A stretch of 57,727 bases of DNA from Oscillospiraceae bacterium (GTDB lineage Bacteria; Bacillota; Clostridia; Oscillospirales; Oscillospiraceae): positions 1 to 57,727 of the forward strand of contig JAFVVI010000020.1 in NCBI GenBank assembly GCA_017502265.1, in the 5' to 3' direction. How positions within the stretch are numbered: the first letter of the stretch is position 1; every line of letters begins with the position of its first letter. Below are positions 7,798 through 17,139 of the stretch, piece by piece. The notes beneath the pieces are model-generated. The model was not told the origin of the DNA and searched no databases. It worked only from the letters and a program-made list of their open reading frames with translations. Made by a program: the position numbers and the translations under genes.

Positions 7798-10700
7798 ATG
7801 AAAAAGATAAAAAATGCCATAATCGTGTTTTGGAATAGAACGGTGTGCTTGATAAAACACGTTGGTATTCTCATTAATAATATTTATCGAAAAGCGGATG
7901 TAAAAACAGACTTCATCGATCTTGCTCCTACCAATGATGTGACCGAATGCACGGAGCATATAAAGGCATTACAGTGGGCGATTACTAATCCAAGAGTAAA
8001 AAATATAGCGTTAACTGGCCCATATGGTTCTGGAAAAAGCAGTATCATTCAAACTTTTCTTCAGAGTTCACCCGTGATTGGAGATAAGAGCATACAGATA
8101 TCGCTGGCAACATTTTCAGATAAAGAAGGACTTGCGTCGATAGATATTGAGGAAGGAATACTTAAGCAACTGTTTTATAAAGTGCAACAAAGAGATATTC
8201 CTCAAAGCAGATACAGAAAGATACATAGGGTAAGTTATGGGAGAATTCTTTTTTCAACCATACTTGTTGCGTTATTTACTGCTGTAGTTATGTTTGTTTT
8301 CTGGCCGTCTGCCGTAGAGTTTGTTCGTAAATCCGTGGTTGAGGCTGGCAATAAACTTAATTTATTGCCTTGGTTTGCACTATTGGTTGCTACTGTGTTG
8401 CTTATCGCCGTCATATTGGTGTTGGCAAAAATAGTGCAGCTATGTGTATGCAGGGTGTCTGTTAAAGATGTAAAGCTTCCAAAGGAAGTTGGAACTGTAT
8501 CTATCGAACCAAAGGAAAGTGAAATCCTAAACAAAAAAGTTGATGAAATTATTTATTTCTTTGAGGAAACATCTTTTAGAGTGGTGTTCTTTGAGGATTT
8601 GGATAGATTTGACGATCCATCAGTATTTGTCAAGTTAAGAGAAATAAACACGCTCCTAAATAACTATGATGCAATTAAGGAAAAGGTAGTGTTTGTGTAC
8701 GCCATCAAGGATGAGATGTTTACGGGTACAGAGCGCACAAAGTTTTTTGATTTTATAATTCCTGTGATTCCTATCATAAATTCTACAAACTCCGGAGAAA
8801 TTCTTTCAGATCTTTTGCAAGTAGAGAATGGGATATCCACAAAGCATAGCATCACTCAAGATTATATTTTTGATGTGGCTCCGTTTATCTCTGATATGAG
8901 GGTTCTTTATAATATTTATAATGAATTTCTACTATACAAGCAGACAATTAAAATAAATCAAGGCTTATGGACACTTGATGACAAAATTTTAATGTCACTA
9001 ATTATATTTAAGAATCTTCAACCAGATCAGTTTGCGTTATTGCAAAATGAGGCCGGACTTGTTAAGAGTGCATTTGGTTTTAAATCAGCATACATTAATA
9101 GGCGCAAAGCGGAAATAAAAAATGACATTGATGAACACAAACGGGTGCTTGATGACATTGATCACGATGTATTGGATAGCAAAAATGAACTGAAATATGC
9201 TATGTTGTGTGCTATTACTGATTGGGATGGGATGGCATATTCTTTAACTAGAAACGGTTCAAATACAATATATGCTAGCAATATCCTTAACGATGATTTT
9301 GATTTAAGCACTTTGTTGCAACCAGGTCAATGGAACATTAGATACACCAATTCGAGCGGAAGCAATACGCACAAAACAATAAGCGATCTTCATACCATTT
9401 GCACCCCCTATATTAGACGATTTAATTATTTGCAGCATTCTGCAGCAGAAGAAAAAACGCGTAGAAAAAATGTAATTGAGAAGTTGAACCTGGAGGTGCA
9501 TCAACTATCTACGTTGTCGCTTCAAAAATTAATTCACAAATTTGGATCAGAAACAATCTTTTTTGAAGAAAAAGAAACTACTGGAGAAGAGTCCAAAGAG
9601 CTGAAAGAAATCCCAGCGGGAGAGAAAATCCTTGCGAATAAGTTGTTGGAGTTTCTGTTACGTAAAGGCTATATTAATGAAGAATATGCAAACTATATTA
9701 ACTACTTTAAGGGAAATAGCTTAACTATTGCGGATATTAACTTTATAATGTCAATAAAAACCCAAAAACCGAAGGATTTTTCTTATTCGTTATCCACTGA
9801 GAAACTTGACCAGCTTATAGCAAAATTACAGGTACACGAGTTCTCAGAAAGAGCAATTCTTAACTTTGATTTGCTGGAGCATATGTTGTCTTGCCACAAT
9901 TATGACGACAAATTAGCAGTTTTAATGCAACAGTTGGCTAATGGATCAAGGGATAGCTGGTCGTTTATTAATGAGTTTATCGATAAAACAGATCAGGATA
10001 AACGATTTGTTAGATTGTTGGCAGATGCTTGGCAAGAAGTATGGGATGATATATATCACAACCATATACTTACATATGATCGGAAAATCAAGTATCTGAA
10101 CTTATTCTGTTTTCACCTTAAAAATGAGCAACTATGTGCGCTTAATAAAAATCAGTTAATGACACGGTTCTTTGTTGAAAATGAAGATATCTTGCAAAAA
10201 ATTCTAATACCAGTTGCAGATAAAATGGAAGCTATTATCCCAGCGCTTAATATATCTTTCACTAAACTTGATATAACGAATGTATCCAGGGCATTGTTGG
10301 ATTTTATATTTGACAATTGTTATTACGAGATAAATCCTGATATGATTAGTACAATTGTTACATATAAAAATCCTTCAATTGGCGATTCTCTAAATACCCA
10401 GAACTACACTGTATTGTTAAACCTAGGATATCAACCCCTTCTCGATTATGTACATCTTAATTTTAAGTCATATATCGAGAATGTTATTTTGAGGGAGCAT
10501 AATACAAAAGAATCTAAACAATCGGCAAAGGAAATGCTGGATAGATGTATCGATGAACTGGTGCTTTGTGAGAGGATAATTGAGCATATAGACTTTAAAC
10601 TGGATTCTGTTACTGAGGCATGTAAAAACCATATTGATGATAATGGGGAATGTGTTCAAGCTGTGTGGGACATACTTCTGAATAAAAATAAGGTATTAGT

Positions 10701-11553
10701 ATTATGGAGCGGTGTTTATGACTATTGGCATATATTCGGATTAAGCGAGTCTTTACTAGATTACATTAAGAGAAATGCTGATACTCTAGAAAAGAAGGAT
10801 GCTACGTGCTTAACAGACGAATTTAAAGAAAGCGTTATTCTCTCGGAAATCGATATTGAAACTTTTACCAAAATACTTTCCCGGCTGCGGATGGATGTGT
10901 TTACGATTGCATTAGAGAAGATTAATATTGAAAAGCTTGTGATTATGGTAGAAAAGAAAAGCTTTGATTTCACTGTGGCAGACTATGAGGAAATGAAAGA
11001 TTATGCGCCTGATCTATGTGCGCCATACATACTGCTTAACCAAGTGGAATATGCAGAAGTAATTGATCAGATAATCCTTTCTGCCGCTGTTTTCGAATCT
11101 TTAGTACTTAATGAAAATCTATCGATACCAATTAAGGAGAAAATAATAGAGCGAGATGGCACAGAGCTAATGACGGAAAAAGTGGCGAACCATTTATGTA
11201 AGCTGGATGTAGTTATCAGCAGAGAGGTTTTTTCGACTGCCTGGGAGATGTTGAATAACACAAGCAGGCGAAAAGAACTCCTTTTCCGGCACTTAGATAT
11301 ACTTGAATTGGGTGACTTTGAAAAGTACCTTGTGGTACTAGAGGAACCATTTGTAAATTTGGAAAGAAGAACCTATCGCCATGAGGAATTCATTCCGGAC
11401 AATGAGGAAAATAGAAATTTAGTCGACAGGTTACAGCTGTTGCAATATCTTACTAGTGCAGAATTTGAAACTCAGACTCAATATGATCCCAAACGGGAAA
11501 TACCGGTAATACGCTGTCGCGTAAAAGCGAAACAACCAACCCCTGTAAAGTAA
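7798..11553 (+). CDS. YobI-like large P-loop NTPase
   Basis: The 1251-residue protein resembles the Bacillus subtilis YobI family of membrane-associated P-loop NTPases, related to KAP/STAND ATPases. Walker A GPYGSGKS is at 74-81, two membrane helices lie at about 150-170 and 190-212 inside the NTPase region, and Walker B VVFFEDLDR is at 262-270. The insertion of a helical pair between Walker A and B is typical of KAP-like proteins. The remaining 900 residues are helical, with no catalytic motif I can name, and could sense a signal. The start has a GAGAGGAG site. The gene is strongly AT-rich and lies near the island end. Related proteins occur in mobile and defence contexts; a defence role here is inference. 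Confidence 0.8.
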   Translation: MKKIKNAIIVFWNRTVCLIKHVGILINNIYRKADVKTDFIDLAPTNDVTECTEHIKALQWAITNPRVKNIALTGPYGSGKSSIIQTFLQSSPVIGDKSIQISLATFSDKEGLASIDIEEGILKQLFYKVQQRDIPQSRYRKIHRVSYGRILFSTILVALFTAVVMFVFWPSAVEFVRKSVVEAGNKLNLLPWFALLVATVLLIAVILVLAKIVQLCVCRVSVKDVKLPKEVGTVSIEPKESEILNKKVDEIIYFFEETSFRVVFFEDLDRFDDPSVFVKLREINTLLNNYDAIKEKVVFVYAIKDEMFTGTERTKFFDFIIPVIPIINSTNSGEILSDLLQVENGISTKHSITQDYIFDVAPFISDMRVLYNIYNEFLLYKQTIKINQGLWTLDDKILMSLIIFKNLQPDQFALLQNEAGLVKSAFGFKSAYINRRKAEIKNDIDEHKRVLDDIDHDVLDSKNELKYAMLCAITDWDGMAYSLTRNGSNTIYASNILNDDFDLSTLLQPGQWNIRYTNSSGSNTHKTISDLHTICTPYIRRFNYLQHSAAEEKTRRKNVIEKLNLEVHQLSTLSLQKLIHKFGSETIFFEEKETTGEESKELKEIPAGEKILANKLLEFLLRKGYINEEYANYINYFKGNSLTIADINFIMSIKTQKPKDFSYSLSTEKLDQLIAKLQVHEFSERAILNFDLLEHMLSCHNYDDKLAVLMQQLANGSRDSWSFINEFIDKTDQDKRFVRLLADAWQEVWDDIYHNHILTYDRKIKYLNLFCFHLKNEQLCALNKNQLMTRFFVENEDILQKILIPVADKMEAIIPALNISFTKLDITNVSRALLDFIFDNCYYEINPDMISTIVTYKNPSIGDSLNTQNYTVLLNLGYQPLLDYVHLNFKSYIENVILREHNTKESKQSAKEMLDRCIDELVLCERIIEHIDFKLDSVTEACKNHIDDNGECVQAVWDILLNKNKVLVLWSGVYDYWHIFGLSESLLDYIKRNADTLEKKDATCLTDEFKESVILSEIDIETFTKILSRLRMDVFTIALEKINIEKLVIMVEKKSFDFTVADYEEMKDYAPDLCAPYILLNQVEYAEVIDQIILSAAVFESLVLNENLSIPIKEKIIERDGTELMTEKVANHLCKLDVVISREVFSTAWEMLNNTSRRKELLFRHLDILELGDFEKYLVVLEEPFVNLERRTYRHEEFIPDNEENRNLVDRLQLLQYLTSAEFETQTQYDPKREIPVIRCRVKAKQPTPVK

Positions 11554-11652
11554 GAAAATTGTCTTTTTTGTTTGCTGCTTGTTTGTAAGTACCTACTAGG
11601 CGGCATTTAAAAAGTTTTCCCTTATTTTTCCCCTTATTGGGGTGGTAATAGG

Positions 11653-11734
11653 TGGTTAACCATGGTATTTAGTGGGGGTTAAATGTTCGGGAAACCCACA
11701 TAAATGGTGCTAAATGGTTAACAAAAGTTAACCA
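11653..11734. repeat. Repeated TGGTTAAC dyads near the element end
   Basis: TGGTTAACCA is a perfect 10-bp palindrome at 11653-11662. TGGTTAAC and GTTAACCA, 4 bp apart, form a second dyad at 11715-11734. A related GGGTTAAA lies between them. Repeated half-sites just inside a tRNA 3'-end fragment resemble integrase or excisionase arm sites. No gene is found between 11554 and 12058. Confidence 0.45.
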
Positions 11735-11753
11735 AATGCAAAATCTATGGCAA

Positions 11754-11776
11754 TTCAAGTCCTAGTGCCCCTGCCA
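11754..11776 (+). mobile_element. Putative attR: 3' end of a tRNA-Trp gene
   Basis: The segment begins with the T-loop signature TTCAAGTCC and ends TGCCCCTGCCA. The last 11 bases match the acceptor 3' strand, discriminator G and CCA of bacterial tRNA-Trp (whose 5' end is AGGGGCA). The 5' half of a tRNA is absent: upstream bases do not form the T-stem partner. A 3' tRNA fragment followed by a terminator is the usual trace of integration into a tRNA gene, with the intact tRNA at the other, unseen end. Base composition changes across this point. Confidence 0.6.
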
Positions 11777-11778
11777 AG

Positions 11779-11816
11779 AAACAGTCAGTAAATCTTACGA
11801 TTACTGACTGTTTTCT
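11779..11816 (+). terminator. Strong terminator of the former tRNA transcript
   Basis: A perfect 13-bp stem (AAACAGTCAGTAA with TTACTGACTGTTT, 9-nt loop) is followed by a T-rich tail. It sits 2 nt after the tRNA CCA end, as expected for a native tRNA terminator. Confidence 0.85.
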
Positions 11817-11989
11817 TTTATTTTCCGAACTTTTTGAACGAATTTATTTTGGGAACAGGGCATTTGACACAAGTTTACCCTTATGTTTACCCTTACAGAC
11901 CAGATTCTGCGCTCCACAAAAAACTGTGCAAAAGAGTAACACCGACGCTTTGCCATCTGGGGCGGAATGAAATATTTTTACTGAAAGCC

Positions 11990-12027
11990 TTGACAAATAG
12001 AATTATTGTTGTATTATTGTATACAAT
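11990..12027 (+). promoter_or_regulatory. Promoter and GntR-type operator of the citrate operon
   Basis: TTGACA (11990-11995) is followed after 16-17 bp by TATTAT/ATTATT. The perfect palindrome ATTGTATACAAT (12016-12027) overlaps the -10/start region. GntR/FCD regulators typically bind TTGTATACAA-like dyads, and one is encoded second in the operon, so feedback control is likely. Confidence 0.6.
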
Positions 12028-12058
12028 TATACATTACTCTATGAAGGAGGACCTTCCA

Positions 12059-13432
12059 ATGCTTGAAATTTCCGGAAAAACCAACCTCTTGGAGCAGAAA
12101 TCCTACAAATACTCCCTGCAGGATGTGGCTGAGCCCAATCTGCATCGGGATATTTACGCCTACGGCACTGCGCCCAAGGTGGCATTCAACCATCGCCGGG
12201 TGCCTATGAACATGCCGGAGGAGATATGGATCACCGATACTTCTTTGCGTGACGGCCAGCAATCTGTAGAGCCCTACAGCGTGGACCAGATTGTCAACAT
12301 CTATAAACTCCTGTCCAAGCTGGGCGGACCCTTTGGAATCATCCGGCAGACAGAATTCTTTATTTACAGCAAAAAAGATCGCCTTGCGCTGGAAAAATGC
12401 ATGGAGCTGGACCTGAAATTCCCCGAGATTACCAGTTGGATCCGGGCCAGTAAGGAAGATTTTCGCCTTGTTCGTGACCTGGGCATCAAGGAGACCGGCA
12501 TTCTGGTCAGCTGCAGCGATTACCACATTTTCAAGAAGATGAAGATGACCCGTCAGCAGGTGCTGGATTACTATCTGGGCACCATTAAGGATGCCTTTGC
12601 GGCCGGTGTAGTGCCCAGATGCCACCTGGAGGATATTACTCGGGCGGATTTCTACGGCTTTGTAGTGCCCTTTGTCAACGAACTGCAGAATCTTTCTAAG
12701 GAAGCGGGCATTCCTGTGAAGATCCGAGCCTGCGATACTATGGGTTACGGCGTGCCTTACACCGAGGCAGCTATGCCCCGAAGCGTTGCCGGTATTATTT
12801 ACGGTCTGCAGCACTACTCCGATGTGCCCAGCGAGTGCTTGGAATGGCATGGCCATAACGATTTCTACAAAGCGGTTGCCAATGCATCTACTGCATGGCT
12901 CTATGGCGCCTGCGCTGTTAACTGCTCCTTGCTGGGTATCGGCGAGCGCACCGGCAATATCCCTCTGGAAGCGATGGTCTTTGAATACGCATCTCTGCGG
13001 GGCTCTATGGATGGCATGGATCCCACAGTCATTACGGAAATCGGAGAATATTTCCAAAAGGATATCGGCTATAATATCCCGGTAATGACGCCTTTTGTGG
13101 GTCAGAATTTCAATTCCACCCGGGCAGGCATCCACGCAGACGGCCTGCTGAAGGATGCGGAAATTTACACCATTTTCGATACGGAAAAGCTCTTAAACCG
13201 CAAGGCAACCGTGGAGGTTAGCAAGACCACCGGCCTTGCCGGTATCGCTTACTGGATCAATGGACACTATCACCTGACCGGGGAAGCGGAAGTGGCCAAG
13301 ACCGATCCGCTGGTGGTGACCCTGAAGGCATGGGTGGATGAACAGTATGAGCAGGATCGGCAGACTGTAATGTCTTCAAAAGAACTGGAAGAAAAAATCC
13401 AAGAGTTGGCCCCGGGCCGGTTCACCGTCTGA
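12059..13432 (+). CDS. Re-type citrate synthase (HMGL-like family)
   Basis: It condenses acetyl-CoA with oxaloacetate to citrate, with stereochemistry opposite to the common Si enzyme; the family is typified by the Clostridium kluyveri enzyme and relates to isopropylmalate synthase. The 457-residue length fits. Visible are the TIM-barrel start motif ITDTSLRDGQQS (58-69), the metal-binding WHGHNDF and the GIGERTGN loop. Neighbouring aconitase and isocitrate dehydrogenase genes favour citrate over homocitrate or isopropylmalate synthesis. The ATG at 12059 follows AAGGAGG; the frame is open to 11834 but upstream is promoter. Homocitrate synthase is the main alternative. Confidence 0.85.
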   Translation: MLEISGKTNLLEQKSYKYSLQDVAEPNLHRDIYAYGTAPKVAFNHRRVPMNMPEEIWITDTSLRDGQQSVEPYSVDQIVNIYKLLSKLGGPFGIIRQTEFFIYSKKDRLALEKCMELDLKFPEITSWIRASKEDFRLVRDLGIKETGILVSCSDYHIFKKMKMTRQQVLDYYLGTIKDAFAAGVVPRCHLEDITRADFYGFVVPFVNELQNLSKEAGIPVKIRACDTMGYGVPYTEAAMPRSVAGIIYGLQHYSDVPSECLEWHGHNDFYKAVANASTAWLYGACAVNCSLLGIGERTGNIPLEAMVFEYASLRGSMDGMDPTVITEIGEYFQKDIGYNIPVMTPFVGQNFNSTRAGIHADGLLKDAEIYTIFDTEKLLNRKATVEVSKTTGLAGIAYWINGHYHLTGEAEVAKTDPLVVTLKAWVDEQYEQDRQTVMSSKELEEKIQELAPGRFTV

Positions 13433-13444
13433 CAGGAGGAAGTT

Positions 13445-14098
13445 ATGACTGAATTCAAATCTATTTCTCTGGCTACCCAAGTGTTTGAAAAACTGGAAGA
13501 GGATATCATCACCGGCGTGTATCCCCAGGGTGAGATTCTTACGGAACTGAGGCTGGTAGAGCAGTTGGGCGTTAGCCGCACCCCCATCCGGGAAGCGCTG
13601 CGCCGATTGGAGCAGGAAAGACTCATTGCGGAAAGTGGTAAGGGCTCCGTGGTATTAGGTATCACATTGGAAGACTTAGTGGACCTTATGGATATCCGGG
13701 AGCGCATTGAGGGTCTGGCGGCCTATCATGCCACCAAAAATCTGACGGATGCGGGTAGGGAAGAACTGCAGCACATCAGCGAACTGCAGGATTTCTATTT
13801 TGCCAAGCAGGATATCGACAATCTGCGGAAGATGGACGACAAATTCCACGATACCATCTATAATCTTACCGGCCGTCCGGTGCTTCGGGATGCGCTGATC
13901 CCTCTGCATCGAAAATCCCAGCGTTATCGCAAAATTTCGATTGAAGATAAAGACCGGCTGGGCAAGTCCATTCAGGAGCATAAGGCTATCTGCAATGCCA
14001 TTCTCTCCGGGGATGCGGACTTGGCGGCGGAATTGATTACCGCCCACATCCAGCATGCGAAAAAGAATATGATCGAGAGGTGTTATCGCCATGGGTAA
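13445..14098 (+). CDS. GntR family regulator, FCD subfamily
   Basis: The 217-residue protein has an N-terminal winged helix with the signature LTELRLVEQLGVSRTPIREALRRLE (about 30-55) and an all-helical FCD domain. Candidate metal/ligand residues are visible in DDKFHDTIY, EHKAICNAI and AHIQHAKKNM. FCD regulators usually sense small organic acids, so a TCA acid such as citrate is a reasonable but unproven ligand. It is inside the operon (12 nt after the citrate synthase, AGGAGG upstream) and its end overlaps aconitase by 8 nt. The palindrome at 12016-12027 is its likely site. Confidence 0.9.
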   Translation: MTEFKSISLATQVFEKLEEDIITGVYPQGEILTELRLVEQLGVSRTPIREALRRLEQERLIAESGKGSVVLGITLEDLVDLMDIRERIEGLAAYHATKNLTDAGREELQHISELQDFYFAKQDIDNLRKMDDKFHDTIYNLTGRPVLRDALIPLHRKSQRYRKISIEDKDRLGKSIQEHKAICNAILSGDADLAAELITAHIQHAKKNMIERCYRHG

Positions 14099-16016
14099 GA
14101 CAATTGCACAAAAAATTATTGCCGCGCATCTGCTGTCCGGCGATCTTACACCCGGAAGCGAGGTCGGACTGCGAATCGACCAGACTTTGACCCAGGATGC
14201 CACCGGTACCATGGCATATCTGGCCCTGGAAGGCATGGGTATTCCCCGGGTGAAGACGGAGCTGAGCGTCGCGTATGTGGATCACAATACGCTGCAGTGC
14301 GGCTTTGAAAACGCCGACGATCATCAGTACTTACAGACTGTGGCGGCTAAATACGGCGTACGGTTTTCCAGGCCCGGCAACGGCATCTGCCACCAGGTGC
14401 ATCTGGAGCGGTTCGGCAAACCCGGCAAGACACTGATCGGCTCTGACAGCCATACCCCCACCGCAGGCGGTCTGGGTATGCTTGCCTTTGGTGCCGGCGG
14501 TATGGATGTGGCGGCGGCTATGGGCGGCGGCGCCTATTACATCACCATGCCTAAAATGTTCCGGGTGAATTTGATCAACAAACTTCGCCCCGGCGTGACC
14601 GCCAAGGATATCAGCCTTGAAATTCTGCGGATTTTGAGTGTAAAGGGCGGTGTTGGCGCAATCATCGAATGGGGCGGCCCCGGCGTAGCCACTCTAAGCG
14701 TTCCTGAGCGGGCAACCATTACCAATATGGGCGCGGAATTGGGCGCTACAACCTCTGTTTTCCCGGCAGATGATGTGACAAAAGCATTTTTGGCTGCCCA
14801 GGGCAGAGAAGAAGATTTTACGCCTGTTTTTGCCGATGCAGATGCGGTCTATGACCGAATCATCGAGATCGATCTTGCTGCATTGACACCCCGTATTGCC
14901 TGCCCCCACAGCCCGGATAATGTAAAATCCGTGGAAGAACTGCGGGAAATTAAGGTGGATCAGGTGTGCATCGGTTCCTGCACCAATTCGTCTCTGGCTG
15001 ACCTTTTGAAGGTGGCGGCCATTCTCAAAGGCAAGAAAATTGCCCCCCATGTGAGCTTGTCCATTTCTCCCGGCTCCCGGCAGGTTTTGTCCATGCTGGC
15101 AAAGTGCGGCGCGTTGGAAGATATTCTGGCCAGCGGAGCCCGGTTACTGGAATGTGCCTGCGGCCCTTGTATCGGTATGGGTTTCTCCCCCAATTCCGGC
15201 GGTGTGAGCCTGCGTACATTCAATCGTAATTTCCTGGGCCGTTCCGGCACCCGGGATGGACAGGTTTACCTGGTTTCTCCGGAAACGGCGGCGGCATCTG
15301 CCCTGCGGGGTTACATCACAGATCCCACTACCTTGGATGTCCAGCCTGCTATCACTATGCCGGATGTGTTTTCTGTGGGCGATTCCGGTGTGCTGATGCC
15401 CCTGGATGAAGAAGCTGCCAAGACTGCCCAGGTGCTTCGGGGCCCGAATATTAAGGAATTCCCTGTGGGCAAGGCCATCGATGATGCCATTTCCGGCCGG
15501 ATCGTTCTGAAGGTTGGGGACAACATCACCACCGACCACATTATGCCCGCCGGCGCGAAGATCTTGCCCTACCGTTCCAACATTCCGTTCTTGTCCAAGT
15601 TCTGCTTTGAGGTGTGCGACCCGGCATTCCCCCAGCGGGCCAAGGCTACAGAAAACGGCATTATTTTGGGCGGCGAAAACTACGGTCAGGGCTCTTCCCG
15701 GGAGCATGCTGCGCTGGTGCCCATGTATCTGGGTGTGCGGTGCGTCATTGCCAAGAGCTTTGCCCGGATCCATGTGGCGAACCTCATCAATGCGGGTATT
15801 CTGCCGCTGACATTGGCCAATGCCGAGGATTATGACATTTTAGAGCAGGACTGCGATGTGTCCCTGGAAAATATCCACAAGGGTATAGAAATGGGCGCTT
15901 TGACTGCCATAGCAGGGGACAGGACCGTTACTCTGCGCTGTGATCTGACGGCCCGCCAGAGAAGCATTCTCATGGCTGGCGGTCTGCTGCGGTATATCGG
16001 AGAGGGAGGCTTATGA
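14091..16016 (+). CDS. acnA: Aconitate hydratase
   Basis: It isomerises citrate to isocitrate through cis-aconitate with a [4Fe-4S] cluster in the cytoplasm. The 641-residue product is the short form common in Clostridia. Cluster ligands are seen in CIGSCTNSS and CACGPCIGMG; SDSHTPTAGG early in the chain and GSSREHAAL in the C-terminal swivelling domain bind substrate. It overlaps the GntR gene by 8 nt and the dehydrogenase gene by 4 nt, so the enzymes are translated together. The family also contains isopropylmalate isomerase large subunits, but the fused C-terminal domain and neighbours argue for aconitase. Confidence 0.93.
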   Translation: MGKTIAQKIIAAHLLSGDLTPGSEVGLRIDQTLTQDATGTMAYLALEGMGIPRVKTELSVAYVDHNTLQCGFENADDHQYLQTVAAKYGVRFSRPGNGICHQVHLERFGKPGKTLIGSDSHTPTAGGLGMLAFGAGGMDVAAAMGGGAYYITMPKMFRVNLINKLRPGVTAKDISLEILRILSVKGGVGAIIEWGGPGVATLSVPERATITNMGAELGATTSVFPADDVTKAFLAAQGREEDFTPVFADADAVYDRIIEIDLAALTPRIACPHSPDNVKSVEELREIKVDQVCIGSCTNSSLADLLKVAAILKGKKIAPHVSLSISPGSRQVLSMLAKCGALEDILASGARLLECACGPCIGMGFSPNSGGVSLRTFNRNFLGRSGTRDGQVYLVSPETAAASALRGYITDPTTLDVQPAITMPDVFSVGDSGVLMPLDEEAAKTAQVLRGPNIKEFPVGKAIDDAISGRIVLKVGDNITTDHIMPAGAKILPYRSNIPFLSKFCFEVCDPAFPQRAKATENGIILGGENYGQGSSREHAALVPMYLGVRCVIAKSFARIHVANLINAGILPLTLANAEDYDILEQDCDVSLENIHKGIEMGALTAIAGDRTVTLRCDLTARQRSILMAGGLLRYIGEGGL

Positions 16017-17125
16017 TGGATATTGCAAAGGCTTGTGAGGCGTTCCGTGTTCTGCTGGAGGAACAGCAGGCGCGAATTGCAAACGCCAATGAAGAAAAGA
16101 AAGATTTTTCCAATATGGACGCAATCACCGTGGGCATCATCGACGGCGACGGCATCGGCCCGCTGATTATGGCCCAGGCGAAAAAGGTCCTGAAAATGCT
16201 TCTGGCAGACGAAATTGCCGACGGCAGGATCATCCTGAAGGATATCCAGGGGTTGACAATCGAAAACCGTCTGGCGCTGGGAAAACCCGTTCCGGAAGAG
16301 GTTTTGGCGGAGATCAAATCCTGCGATGTGCTTCTGAAAGGCCCTACAACCACCCCCATGGGCGGCACGATGGAGAGCGCCAATGTGACACTGCGCCGGG
16401 AACTGGACCTGTATGCCAATGTGCGTCCGGTATCTATCCCGGAGGAGGGGATCGATTGGATTTTCTACCGGGAAAATACCGAGGGCGAGTATGTTTTAGG
16501 CAGCCGCGGAATCAGCTTGCCCGGCATGGCTGTGGACTTTAAGGTGACCACGGATTTCGGCACTCGCCGCATTGCAAAAGCCGCCTTTGATTATGCAAAA
16601 AACAATGGCAAGACCCGGGTGAGCATCGTCACCAAGGCCAATATCATGAAGAAAACCGATGGAAAATTTACCGAGATTTGCCATCAGATTGCCGAGAATT
16701 ATCCCGGCATTGCTGTGGACGACTGGTACATCGATATCATGACTGCAAACCTGGTCAACCCCGCCATTCGAGGCGGTTTCCAGGTAGTGGTGCTGCCCAA
16801 TCTGTACGGCGACATTATCACCGATGAAGCCGCTCAGCTCCAGGGCGGTGTAGGCAGCGCAGGCAGCGCCAATATCGGCGACCGCTACGCTATGTTCGAG
16901 GCTATTCACGGCTCAGCGCCCCGGATGTTGGCAGAGGGGTTGCAGGATTATGTAAACCCGTCCAGCATTTTACGGGCCACGGTGATGCTCCTGCGGCACA
17001 TCTGCCGGCAGGATGCTGCGCTGCGGCTGGAGAAGGCGCTGGATGCCTGCACGGTCAATGTTACCGGCGATGCAACAGGTGCTACCTGCGAGGAATTTAT
17101 CCGTCAGCTGCTGACACTGCTGTAA
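16013..17125 (+). CDS. Isocitrate dehydrogenase (isocitrate/isopropylmalate family)
   Basis: It oxidatively decarboxylates isocitrate to 2-oxoglutarate, which feeds glutamate synthesis when the rest of the TCA cycle is absent. The 370-residue chain has an N-terminal extension before GIIDGDGIGPLI, the substrate block NVRPVSIPEEGIDWIFYREN, TKANIMKKTDGKF, and the metal-binding DIITDEAAQ segment. At the cofactor-specifying loop it reads HGSAPRMLAEG, with Arg where NAD enzymes have Asp and many NADP enzymes Lys, so cofactor use is uncertain. The start overlaps the aconitase stop (ATGA). It is the last gene, ending at a strong terminator. Confidence 0.88.
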   Translation: MMDIAKACEAFRVLLEEQQARIANANEEKKDFSNMDAITVGIIDGDGIGPLIMAQAKKVLKMLLADEIADGRIILKDIQGLTIENRLALGKPVPEEVLAEIKSCDVLLKGPTTTPMGGTMESANVTLRRELDLYANVRPVSIPEEGIDWIFYRENTEGEYVLGSRGISLPGMAVDFKVTTDFGTRRIAKAAFDYAKNNGKTRVSIVTKANIMKKTDGKFTEICHQIAENYPGIAVDDWYIDIMTANLVNPAIRGGFQVVVLPNLYGDIITDEAAQLQGGVGSAGSANIGDRYAMFEAIHGSAPRMLAEGLQDYVNPSSILRATVMLLRHICRQDAALRLEKALDACTVNVTGDATGATCEEFIRQLLTLL

Positions 17126-17139
17126 ATCATAGTTCGCAT

